Part shown: positions 1-5,164 of the stretch, in pieces | Layout: each line of letters starts with the position of its first letter | Numbering within the stretch: position 1 is the stretch's first letter | DNA from: Chloroflexota bacterium | GTDB lineage: Bacteria > Chloroflexota > Anaerolineae > Caldilineales > Caldilineaceae | DNA length: 5,164 nt | NCBI GenBank assembly: GCA_003577005.1 | Contig: QEUW01000498.1 | Coordinates: forward strand, 1-5,164 | Direction of reading: 5' to 3' | Position numbers and translations under genes: made by a program | The notes under the pieces: generated by a model | The model's database searches: none | Told to the model about the DNA's origin: nothing | What the model saw: the letters and a program-made list of their open reading frames with translations, nothing else

Positions 1-507
1 ATGAGCGGCAACGAAAAGGACGAGATCATGCGCGCCTTTGCCGCCCAGGAGTATGATGTGTTGGTGAGCACCAGCGTCATCGAAGTCGGCATCGATGTGC
101 CCAATGCCTCGCTCATCCTCATTGAAGATGCCGAGCGTTTTGGGTTGGCGCAGTTGCACCAGTTCCGCGGGCGCGTGGGGCGCGGCGAACACCAGAGCTA
201 TTGTGCGCTCATCAGCCGCGCCGACCAGCCCGATGCGCTGGCCCGGCTCGAGGCGCTGGTGGCTAGCAACGATGGCTTTGCGCTGGCTGAGAAGGATCTC
301 GAACTGCGTGGCCCCGGCGACTTCCTTGGCACCCGCCAGAGTGGTCTGCCCGATCTGCGCGTCGCCCTGCTGAGCGACCTGAACACCTTAACGCTGGCGC
401 GGGAGGCCGCCCAACAGCTCTTTGCCGAAGACCCCGAGTTGAGCCACTATCCACAACTGGCAGAACAGGTGCGCCGCTTCTGGCGCGGTGAGGGTGATAT
501 TAGCTAG
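1..507 (+). CDS. recG: ATP-dependent DNA helicase RecG, C-terminal part (5' end outside window)
   Basis: RecG is a superfamily 2 DNA translocase that remodels stalled replication forks and branch-migrates Holliday junctions in the cytoplasm. The visible 168 residues contain helicase motif V ([17 protein letters not shown], residues 20-36), the linker ERFGLAQ, motif VI ([12 protein letters not shown], 51-62) and the RecG C-terminal signature [13 protein letters not shown] (103-115). The last of these separates RecG from Mfd, which shares motifs V and VI. Full RecG proteins have roughly 700-850 residues, so only the second half of the second helicase domain and the C-terminal tail are here. The ATG at position 1 is almost certainly internal: MSGNEK continues the family's motif-IV region, usually written HGRM. 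The reading frame ends at TAG 505-507. Motif VI has Phe where Leu is common, which is a mild change. The gene converges on the glycan operon, with a hairpin between them. Confidence 0.95.
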   Translation: MSGNEKDEIMRAFAAQEYDVLVSTSVIEVGIDVPNASLILIEDAERFGLAQLHQFRGRVGRGEHQSYCALISRADQPDALARLEALVASNDGFALAEKDLELRGPGDFLGTRQSGLPDLRVALLSDLNTLTLAREAAQQLFAEDPELSHYPQLAEQVRRFWRGEGDIS

Positions 508-542
508 ACGACTTTTCAGTGCAAAATTCGTGCCAAATAGAA

Positions 543-577
543 ATCATGGCGCCTGCGGACTCCGCAGGCGCCATGAT
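543..577. terminator. Perfect 17-bp inverted repeat between convergent genes, probable intrinsic terminator
   Basis: The arms ATCATGGCGCCTGCGGA (543-559) and TCCGCAGGCGCCATGAT (561-577) are perfect reverse complements separated by one base, so the real loop would be 3 nt (ACT) on a 16-bp GC-rich stem. It lies 36 nt after the recG stop and 39 nt beyond the glycosyltransferase stop, so it can serve both transcripts. On the minus strand the stem is followed by TTCTATTT, a fair U-tract. On the plus strand the following ATAGTTGG is poor in T. It therefore looks like a better terminator for the glycan operon than for recG. Confidence 0.8.
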
Positions 578-580
578 ATA

Positions 581-601
581 GTTGGCCGAGTCGTGGCTAA
601 C
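581..601. other. Small secondary inverted repeat next to the terminator
   Basis: GTTGGCC (581-587) can pair with GGCTAAC (595-601) through 7 pairs, one of them G-U on the plus strand, with a 7-nt loop. It sits directly after the large hairpin and just before the glycosyltransferase stop codon. It may be a weak accessory element or chance. No U-tract follows on either strand. Confidence 0.3.
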
Positions 602-615
602 TGATAGATCTTCGT

Positions 616-1608
616 TCACTCTTTCGTTGCCCTGTCGATTTGCAAACGGCCCTTGTCAGCAAGTGTATTGAGCAGCAGATTGTACAGACCAGGGGCATGG
701 AGCCTGAATGCTGTGTATAACAGATTGCGATAGGGCAAGCGCCGGTTCAGCGGGGCAATCGATAGGCTGCGGGTGAGATACTTCTTTGCTTCAGCCTGGT
801 CCCCGACCTTGCCATATTCCTCAGCCAGTTCATAGTAGTTGCGCCCGATGAGGGATCTGATCAGTTTGTGGTAGCGAAAGTCTAGATAGGCATCGATCTG
901 TTCATACATGGCAACCCTGGCCTTTAACACGCTGATGCGGCTGGCCGAGGTGTAGATCCCGCCCCGGTGCTTGCGGTACGCGCTCATCACTGTATCGAGA
1001 TAGGCGGCATTGCCGTGCTGGGCGAGAAAAATGTGCAACTCCCAATCGCCAATACCTGCGGTCTGGTACCATTCAGGGAAGCTCTGCACAGCGCTGCGCC
1101 GAAACATCGTCGAGCCAGTCTGAATGCTGAGTCCCTCTAGAATATCTTCGATTGTCAAGACTGGTTTCTGGCTCTTAGAGATGCGCATTGGGCGACTGCC
1201 GTCCTCGTAAAAGACATGCACCGCGTGAAAACAGGTTACAGATTCTGGATGGCGATCCAGAAAGTCTACTTGTTTTTGCAGTTTGTAGGGCGATGTCCAG
1301 TAATCATCCCCATCGAGTAGGGCGATATATTGGCTCTGCGCCCTGCACACGGCTGTTGCAAAGGCCTTGTTATTATTCTGGTTTTGCACCGGTAGATCCA
1401 CGCGGATTTTGTCGGGATACCGGCGCTGAAAGTCAAGAACAATTGCGCGCGTGCGGTCGGTCGAGCAATCTTCAAGGATATTGATCTCATAGACAAAGTC
1501 TGTCTGCTGCATCAGGATGCTTTCGATCGCCTGCGCAATGTACTGCTCCTGATTATAGGCAAAGACGATGACCGTCACCTTAGGCTGTAAAACGCTGGGA
1601 GCAACCAT
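616..1608 (-). CDS. Family 2 (GT-A fold) glycosyltransferase
   Basis: This 330-residue protein should transfer a sugar from a nucleotide-sugar donor to a glycan, lipid or protein acceptor at the cytoplasmic face. The N-terminal GT-A domain begins VTVIVFAYNQEQYIAQAIESI (about 11-31), followed by the nucleotide-binding ILEDCSTDRT (44-53) and the metal-binding DxD-type motif LLDGDDYW (97-104). QTGSTMFRR (163-171) and GDWEL (187-191) match the acceptor/catalytic region of the family. No transmembrane segment is evident, so it is not a processive synthase. The last 80 residues carry a helical, TPR-like stretch (YELAEEYGKVGDQAEAKKYL region, about 255-300) that could bind a partner. It starts at ATG 1606-1608, 27 nt after the aminotransferase stop, and is the last gene of the minus-strand cluster before the 543-577 hairpin. 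The donor sugar cannot be read from sequence. The product of the neighbouring sugar genes is a reasonable guess. Confidence 0.88.
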   Translation of the reverse strand: MVAPSVLQPKVTVIVFAYNQEQYIAQAIESILMQQTDFVYEINILEDCSTDRTRAIVLDFQRRYPDKIRVDLPVQNQNNNKAFATAVCRAQSQYIALLDGDDYWTSPYKLQKQVDFLDRHPESVTCFHAVHVFYEDGSRPMRISKSQKPVLTIEDILEGLSIQTGSTMFRRSAVQSFPEWYQTAGIGDWELHIFLAQHGNAAYLDTVMSAYRKHRGGIYTSASRISVLKARVAMYEQIDAYLDFRYHKLIRSLIGRNYYELAEEYGKVGDQAEAKKYLTRSLSIAPLNRRLPYRNLLYTAFRLHAPGLYNLLLNTLADKGRLQIDRATKE

Positions 1609-1611
1609 AAT

Positions 1612-1616
1612 CCTCC
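1612..1616 (-). promoter_or_regulatory. Shine-Dalgarno sequence of the glycosyltransferase, unusually close to its start
   Basis: On the minus strand GGAGG is followed after only 3 nt (ATT) by the ATG at 1606-1608. The match to the ribosomal anti-SD is strong but the spacing is shorter than the usual 5-9 nt. The overlapping GGTGGAGG gives some extra upstream pairing. No other Met codon lies near the N-terminus, so the start is still the best available. Confidence 0.55.
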
Positions 1617-1635
1617 ACCGTTCCTTTGTCTGGTT

Positions 1636-2925
1636 CTAGGCCGGCACAGCAGTCAACGCCGCAAATGGGTGCGCATACTCGAGCATCTGCCGGCCAGACG
1701 GTACCCCGTTGCGTGACGGGCCCGACTCGCGGTAGGCAAAGCCAGCCTTTACCCGCTCCCCGTTCGCAACGACAAATCGAATGATCTCACAGATCCGGCT
1801 GATCTCAGCGGGGCTGATCGACGTCCCATTGGGGAGCGAGAGCACGCGCGTGGCCAAACGCTCGGTATTGGGCAACAACATGCCGGCATGGGGAAAATAC
1901 GAGCGATAAGGCTCCATGCGATGGCAGCCAGGGTAAAAGTAGCGCCGGGCCAAAATGTTCTCGGCCACCAAGATCTCCTGGAGCTGGTCGCGGCTGACAC
2001 AGGTGACTTCCCCTTCGACCTCCAGCACAATGTACTGGAAGTTGCACCGTTCTGTCTCGTCATATCTGACCAGATGAACCCCTGGGATATCAGCCAGTTC
2101 TCGGCGGTACTGTTCGTAATTACGCCGGTTGGTGGCGATAAACTCCTCCATGCTCTCCAGCGAGGTCAAGCCCATGGCCGCCGACGCCTCGTTGAGCTTG
2201 CCGTTTGTCCCGGTGTAGACCACGGTGTCCCAATCCACAAAACCAAAATTTTGCATCAGCCGGACTTTGTGGGCCAGTTCATCATTGTTTGTGACTACCG
2301 CGCCCCCCTCAAAGGCGTTCAAGAACTTGGTGGCGTGGAAACTGAACACCTCCGCATCCCCAAAGCTGCCCACCATGCGCCCCTGATACGAACACCCAAA
2401 CGAGTGCGCCGCATCAAAGAGCAACTTGAGGTTGCGCCGGCGGGCAATGGCCGTCAACGCCTGCACATCACAGGGGCGGCCCCAGAGGTGAACCCCGATG
2501 ATCCCGGTCGTGCGTGGGGTGATCATCTGCTCGACGCGACCCGGATCGAGGGTGTGAGTGCGCAGATCTACGTCACAAAAGACGGGTGTGATCTCCTGCC
2601 ACTGAAGGGCGTGTGCGGTCGCAACAAAGGTAAACGAGGGCACAATCACTTCACCGGTCAGGCCGGCAGCGCGAATGGCGATCTCCAGACCGACTGTAGC
2701 ATTGCAGACAGCGATGCAATGTTTGACCCCAACTGTTTCGGCGATGCGTTGCTCAAACTCTTGCGCATAGGGGCCGTTGTTGGTCAGCCAGCGGCGGTCG
2801 AGCAGATCGTTGATCCGTTCGAGCAAACGGGTGCGGTCCCCAATGTTGGGCCGCCCCACATGGAGCTGCTCTTCGAATGCGGGTGAACCGCCGAAGATGG
2901 CTAGATCCTGGATAATATGTTTCAT
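1636..2925 (-). CDS. DesI-like PLP-dependent dTDP-4-keto-6-deoxyglucose 4-aminotransferase (DegT/DnrJ/EryC1/StrS family)
   Basis: Expected reaction: glutamate-dependent amination of dTDP-4-keto-6-deoxy-D-glucose to dTDP-4-amino-4,6-dideoxy-D-glucose (viosamine). The 429-residue protein shows the family landmarks: CNATVGLE (74-81) for phosphate binding, VPSFTFVATAHAL (95-107), GVHLWGRPC (144-152), the PLP-ring aspartate in FDAAHSFG (D171), and the Schiff-base lysine in FSFHATKFLNAFEGGA (K200). From memory of Streptomyces DesI, the similarity extends over the whole length: the opening DLAIFGG..AF and VGRPN, then W-L-[ST]-N-x-GP, NFGF, AAMGLTSL, YF-PGCH-EPYR and RVLSLP-GT. This favours a 4-aminotransferase of the DesI type over 3-aminotransferases such as DesV/TylB. 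The last 40 residues form a low-conservation tail. Start ATG 2923-2925 has GAGGG 6 nt upstream. It follows the methyltransferase by 60 nt, as expected for an amino-sugar pathway. The exact sugar substrate is inferred. Confidence 0.88.
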   Translation of the reverse strand: MKHIIQDLAIFGGSPAFEEQLHVGRPNIGDRTRLLERINDLLDRRWLTNNGPYAQEFEQRIAETVGVKHCIAVCNATVGLEIAIRAAGLTGEVIVPSFTFVATAHALQWQEITPVFCDVDLRTHTLDPGRVEQMITPRTTGIIGVHLWGRPCDVQALTAIARRRNLKLLFDAAHSFGCSYQGRMVGSFGDAEVFSFHATKFLNAFEGGAVVTNNDELAHKVRLMQNFGFVDWDTVVYTGTNGKLNEASAAMGLTSLESMEEFIATNRRNYEQYRRELADIPGVHLVRYDETERCNFQYIVLEVEGEVTCVSRDQLQEILVAENILARRYFYPGCHRMEPYRSYFPHAGMLLPNTERLATRVLSLPNGTSISPAEISRICEIIRFVVANGERVKAGFAYRESGPSRNGVPSGRQMLEYAHPFAALTAVPA

Positions 2926-2945
2926 GGTTTTCCCTCACCAACAGT

Positions 2946-2979
2946 CCACCGGCGCACAAGAACGCCTAGTCGCCGGTGG
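2946..2979 (-). other. Intercistronic hairpin upstream of the aminotransferase RBS
   Basis: CCACCGGCG (2946-2954) and CGCCGGTGG (2971-2979) are perfect 9-bp inverted repeats with a 16-nt loop, filling most of the 60-nt gap between the methyltransferase stop and the aminotransferase start. The SD GAGGG lies outside the stem, about 10 nt downstream. No U-tract follows, so it is not a standard terminator. It may stabilise or process the mRNA, or tune the ratio of the two enzymes. Confidence 0.45.
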
Positions 2980-2985
2980 CTACAC

Positions 2986-3690
2986 TCAGACGGCGCCTTT
3001 GAACCCGATGTACAGGCCCCGTCCAAAAAACCCTTTTTCGTCATATGTGACGGCAAGACCCGCTTGTTGAAAGGCTCCCATATACTCGTCATGGGTAAAC
3101 AGGCCCAGTTCATGCCGTTCTGTAAAGTAGGTCACTTCTCTGGGGGTGCCGACCAGGTAGTTGATATCAAACACAGAAACGTTGTGCTCACGCTCGCTGG
3201 TGTACATCCAGGCGATCTTCAGCTCTAGTTGATCGACATAATTGGCGGTTAATCTGCCGCCCCAGTAGTTTTCAGGGCTAAACCAAGGTTCGACCAGTAA
3301 TAGGCCGCCTGTGCGTACATGGTGGGCGAGACAGCCGACTGCCTGGTATAAGCGCGGCACGGTCTTGACGTAGCCTATCGAGCTGAAGAGAGATGCGACG
3401 ACATCAAACTGTTGGTCCAGCTCGAAGTCCACCATATCCCCTTCGTAGAGGGGAACATCTGGGCAACGCTGGCGCGCCACGGTGAGCAAGTCCGCATTGA
3501 TATCCAGCCCGGCCACCTGATAGTGGTTGCGCAGCCATTCCAGATGTCTGCCCGTGCCACACCCAACATCGAGCAGGGTGCGCGCCCGAGGGTTGTGTTG
3601 TTGGACGACCTCATGGAGTTGCTGTGCTGCCGCCTCATAATCTTTGAAGTGATAGAGAGCATCATAAAATTGCGCTGATTTTGTAAACAC
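2986..3690 (-). CDS. SAM-dependent methyltransferase, DesVI/TylM1-like (putative amino-sugar N-methyltransferase)
   Basis: This is a class I SAM methyltransferase, 234 residues from the chosen GTG start (3688-3690). Numbered from that start, motif I is [11 protein letters not shown] (39-49), the acidic ribose-binding end of strand 2 is GLDIN (D63), then YEGDM (82-86), SLFSSIGY (100-107), [11 protein letters not shown] (133-143) and, near the C-terminus, FFGRGLYIG. The combination of GDM, FSSIGY, VEPWxxPE and GRGL resembles the N,N-dimethyltransferases of dTDP-amino sugars (DesVI, TylM1) rather than generic methyltransferases. Placement just before a DesI-like aminotransferase supports an amino-sugar substrate, as in a route to amosamine. 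An upstream in-frame ATG (3718-3720) would add 10 residues but has no SD. The GTG start has AAAGGA 10 nt upstream, and homologues tend to begin near [12 protein letters not shown]. Whether it mono- or dimethylates, or acts on O rather than N, is not visible. Confidence 0.82.
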   Translation of the reverse strand: MFTKSAQFYDALYHFKDYEAAAQQLHEVVQQHNPRARTLLDVGCGTGRHLEWLRNHYQVAGLDINADLLTVARQRCPDVPLYEGDMVDFELDQQFDVVASLFSSIGYVKTVPRLYQAVGCLAHHVRTGGLLLVEPWFSPENYWGGRLTANYVDQLELKIAWMYTSEREHNVSVFDINYLVGTPREVTYFTERHELGLFTHDEYMGAFQQAGLAVTYDEKGFFGRGLYIGFKGAV

Positions 3691-3693
3691 GAT

Positions 3694-3708
3694 AGAAAGT
3701 TCCTTTCT
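3694..3708 (-). promoter_or_regulatory. SD of the methyltransferase inside a small hairpin; decides the GTG start
   Basis: On the minus strand the sequence reads AGAAAGGAACTTTCT: a Shine-Dalgarno core AAAGGA (3701-3706) lies 10 nt before GTG 3688-3690. The same bases form a perfect 6-bp stem AGAAAG/CTTTCT with a GAA loop. The stem is AU-rich and weak, but it would partly cover the SD. The alternative ATG at 3718-3720 is preceded by AACGGCCAGCGCATC, which has no SD. Confidence 0.45.
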
Positions 3709-3747
3709 GTTCTCGGCCATGATGCGCTGGCCGTTTCGACAGCTGGC

Positions 3748-4734
3748 TCAAGGCCGCCGGTAGGCAGGAAAATAGCCATCCATCTCAGTGGGGTCGACGT
3801 TGTGTTGACGGCAGAGCTGCTCGTAGAGCTCCGGCTGATAGATTTGCTTTAACGCACGCAACGGTAATTTCTCTCCGCCAAACCGCTCTTTGAAGTGGGC
3901 GATGCCATCTTCCTCGCGCACTCCTCCACCCAGATTGAGGAGGGGAACACCGCGCGACTTTAGCTCGTGGATGCCGTACCACAACAGCGGCGCCGCATGT
4001 TGCCGGCCTGTGGGCAAGGAGATATTGAACAAATAGTCCCCACCGTGCGGAGTGTACACAAAGACGGATACCGCCTCTACTGTCCCCGCATTGCCTGCCC
4101 CGATGATCAGGAGATTCTCTAAGCTTGTTAGAAACGAGAGCGTCGCATCCGAAAAGTGATAGACGGATGAGGCATTCTTGTCGTGAAAAAAATCGAGATA
4201 GTGGTCCAAAAAAAACGTTGTGACCACCGACTTCTCAAGTACAATGTTTTCTTTGAACTGCTCCCAATTTCTCAACTGAGCTCTTCGACTCTTGGCTAGA
4301 TTGTGGTAAAGCTCCTCAAGGCTGCGGGTTAGGTCGATTAGGTGTACTGCGTTCGATTGATAGCGTTGGGCCGGGTCAAGATAGGTCTCGTTGGCAAAGA
4401 CCGGATTCAACCCTATGTAGCCACAGACGTAGCCCTGGCGGCGCATAAATCTCTGCCAGTAGACCGGAAACTCGGCACAATCCCCGGTGCCCACAAAACC
4501 CGAAAACCCATACGGGTTGACGATATCGATATACTGGCCGATCGGGCGCTCCGCAACCGGGCAGACAATGCGAACATTCTCCATCTCAAACCTATAGAGG
4601 TAGGTGTGATACCCTGTGGTCAGGTGCATGGCGTAGCAGTTTTCCCACGTGTGGGCAAAGGCATGCTTGATGCCCTGTAGCGCCGCACGCCATGCGGCCG
4701 GATCATCCAGGGCAATACAATCTTCTTTGATCAT
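3748..4734 (-). CDS. FemAB-like GNAT-fold acyltransferase
   Basis: Proteins of this group use a GNAT fold to form amide bonds, either with acyl-CoA or, in true FemAB proteins, with aminoacyl-tRNA on peptidoglycan or other cell-envelope amines. Of the 328 residues, VNPYGFSGF (72-80) matches the PYG-rich loop seen in these proteins. LTRSLEELYHNLAKSRRAQLRNWEQ (135-159) is the typical basic helix before the second GNAT half. The C-terminal GNAT half carries LLNLGGGVREEDGIAHFKERFGG (265-287). There is no signal peptide or membrane segment, so it should act in the cytoplasm. ATG 4732-4734 has AGAGGA 5 nt upstream. It precedes the methyltransferase closely in the same direction, and its end resembles the end of the next upstream gene (LGGG, YFPAYR), pointing to a tandem duplication. 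Its amine substrate is unknown; an amino sugar or a peptide are both possible. Its middle contains T8 and T7 tracts on the coding strand and is AT-richer than the flanks. Confidence 0.75.
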   Translation of the reverse strand: MIKEDCIALDDPAAWRAALQGIKHAFAHTWENCYAMHLTTGYHTYLYRFEMENVRIVCPVAERPIGQYIDIVNPYGFSGFVGTGDCAEFPVYWQRFMRRQGYVCGYIGLNPVFANETYLDPAQRYQSNAVHLIDLTRSLEELYHNLAKSRRAQLRNWEQFKENIVLEKSVVTTFFLDHYLDFFHDKNASSVYHFSDATLSFLTSLENLLIIGAGNAGTVEAVSVFVYTPHGGDYLFNISLPTGRQHAAPLLWYGIHELKSRGVPLLNLGGGVREEDGIAHFKERFGGEKLPLRALKQIYQPELYEQLCRQHNVDPTEMDGYFPAYRRP

Positions 4735-4864
4735 CGTGTTCCTCTATTCCCCTATCTGTACTGACACATCAGGTTAGATAACGTGCTACAGGTGCGATGC
4801 ACTTAAAAAGTGCGTTGCACCTCCCGTTAAGCTACTGAACCTCATGGGCCAGCACACCTCTCTG
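4735..4864 (-). other. 130-nt intergenic spacer between the two acyltransferase genes
   Basis: This is the longest gene-free stretch in the minus-strand cluster. It holds the 4790-4822 hairpin and, at its left end, the SD AGAGGA (4740-4745) of the downstream acyltransferase. I looked for sigma-70 type promoters on both strands and found no convincing -35/-10 pair, and saw no coding potential. Confidence 0.6.
4790..4822. repeat. Inverted repeat / hairpin, 15-bp arms
   Basis: AGGTGCGATGCACTT (4790-4804) and AAGTGCGTTGCACCT (4808-4822) pair over 15 positions with an AAA loop. Two of the pairs are G-U (4796/4816 and 4798/4814), and only in RNA read from the plus strand. In the minus-strand transcript of the neighbouring genes these become A-C mismatches. 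No U-tract follows on either strand, so a simple intrinsic terminator is unlikely. It may be an mRNA-processing structure, a DNA-level element or a remnant of a palindromic repeat. Confidence 0.6.
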
Positions 4865-5164
4865 CTAACCAAATTCGCCCGCACGATAGGCTGGGAAATA
4901 GGTGGTCGCTCCAATCCTTTTGGTGGCGACGATCTCGGCGTAGCGGGTGCGGTCCAAGATCCGTCCGCAGAAATAGGCGGGCACCGAGCCGGTGGACCAA
5001 CCCCGTTTGTAAAAGCTCAAGCCATCGCCGCCGTCGCTTTTGACCCCGGCTCCGCCACCCAGATGCAGCCAGCGCAGCTTTTGGTCGGCAAAGTACTCAA
5101 TTGCCTGCCAGTCCAGCGCATAGGATGCACGCAAGGCATAGCCGTGGTCGTCAAAGGCGGCGAG
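4865..5164 (-). CDS. FemAB-like GNAT acyltransferase, C-terminal part (start outside window)
   Basis: The frame is open from the window edge (5164) to TAG at 4865-4867, giving 99 visible residues, so this is the end of a longer protein. RWLHLGGGAG (31-40), DGLSFYKRGWS (47-57) and TYFPAYR (88-94) line up with the last third of the neighbouring 328-residue acyltransferase (LLNLGGG, GIAHFKERFGG, GYFPAYR). This is the end of the GNAT domain typical of FemAB-like amide-forming enzymes. The visible TTG near 5134 is unlikely to be a start because the frame and the fold continue upstream (FDDHGYALRASYALDW). The two genes are divergent in sequence, so the duplication is old or they were acquired separately. 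Substrate is unknown. Confidence 0.72.
   Translation of the reverse strand, partial: LAAFDDHGYALRASYALDWQAIEYFADQKLRWLHLGGGAGVKSDGGDGLSFYKRGWSTGSVPAYFCGRILDRTRYAEIVATKRIGATTYFPAYRAGEFG

Noticed and set aside
1..3. ATG at position 1 as a true gene start
   Set aside because: The protein begins in the middle of the RecG helicase domain (the Met of the HGRM-type motif), so the gene must start upstream of the window.
1..507. Mfd transcription-repair coupling factor instead of RecG
   Set aside because: Motifs V and VI are shared, but the [13 protein letters not shown] segment and the short tail ending right after it fit RecG.
1888..2886. Long plus-strand open frame (332 codons) opposite the aminotransferase
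   Set aside because: It is antisense to a clearly conserved DesI-like enzyme, its translation has no recognisable domain, and it is a common by-product of GC-rich codon use on the opposite strand.
1636..2925. DesV/TylB-type 3-aminotransferase
   Set aside because: The N-terminal, GVHLWGRPC and YF-PGCH-EPYR stretches and the overall length follow DesI-type 4-aminotransferases better. This is judged from memory without a computed alignment.
4735..4864. Promoter for the complete acyltransferase gene or for a plus-strand RNA
   Set aside because: No -35/-10 pair with acceptable match and spacing was found on either strand. A promoter of another type cannot be excluded.
5132..5134. TTG as the start of an 89-residue gene
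   Set aside because: The frame stays open to the window edge and the protein lacks most of the acyltransferase fold, so this is an internal Leu of a longer gene.

Overview
This 5.2 kb window looks like bacterial chromosome in which a housekeeping gene meets a surface-glycan or amino-sugar gene cluster. On the plus strand, the first 0.5 kb is the C-terminal end of recG, a recombination helicase. Everything after it lies on the minus strand. Reading in the direction of transcription (right to left), the order is: the C-terminal end of a FemAB-like GNAT acyltransferase, a complete FemAB-like GNAT acyltransferase, a DesVI/TylM1-like SAM methyltransferase, a DesI-like PLP sugar aminotransferase, and a family 2 glycosyltransferase. 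The protein style (recG tail, glycosyltransferase) and moderate-to-high GC suggest Chloroflexota or a similar lineage. This is a guess from the sequence alone.

Layout: recG (1-507) and the glycosyltransferase (616-1608) are convergent and end on either side of a perfect 17-bp inverted repeat (543-577), the likely terminator. The glycosyltransferase, aminotransferase, methyltransferase and complete acyltransferase are spaced by about 27-60 nt with recognisable Shine-Dalgarno sequences, consistent with one operon. A 130-nt gap (4735-4864) with a strong hairpin separates the two acyltransferases.

Proposed joint function (inference): the aminotransferase resembles DesI, which makes dTDP-4-amino-4,6-dideoxy-D-glucose (viosamine) from the 4-keto-6-deoxy sugar. 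The methyltransferase resembles enzymes that dimethylate the amino group of dTDP-amino sugars. Together they could make an N-methylated 4-amino-4,6-dideoxyhexose such as dTDP-amosamine. The glycosyltransferase would transfer a sugar onto a glycan or lipid carrier, and the FemAB-like enzymes could add acyl or aminoacyl groups. No mobile elements, CRISPR arrays, tRNA or rRNA genes were seen.
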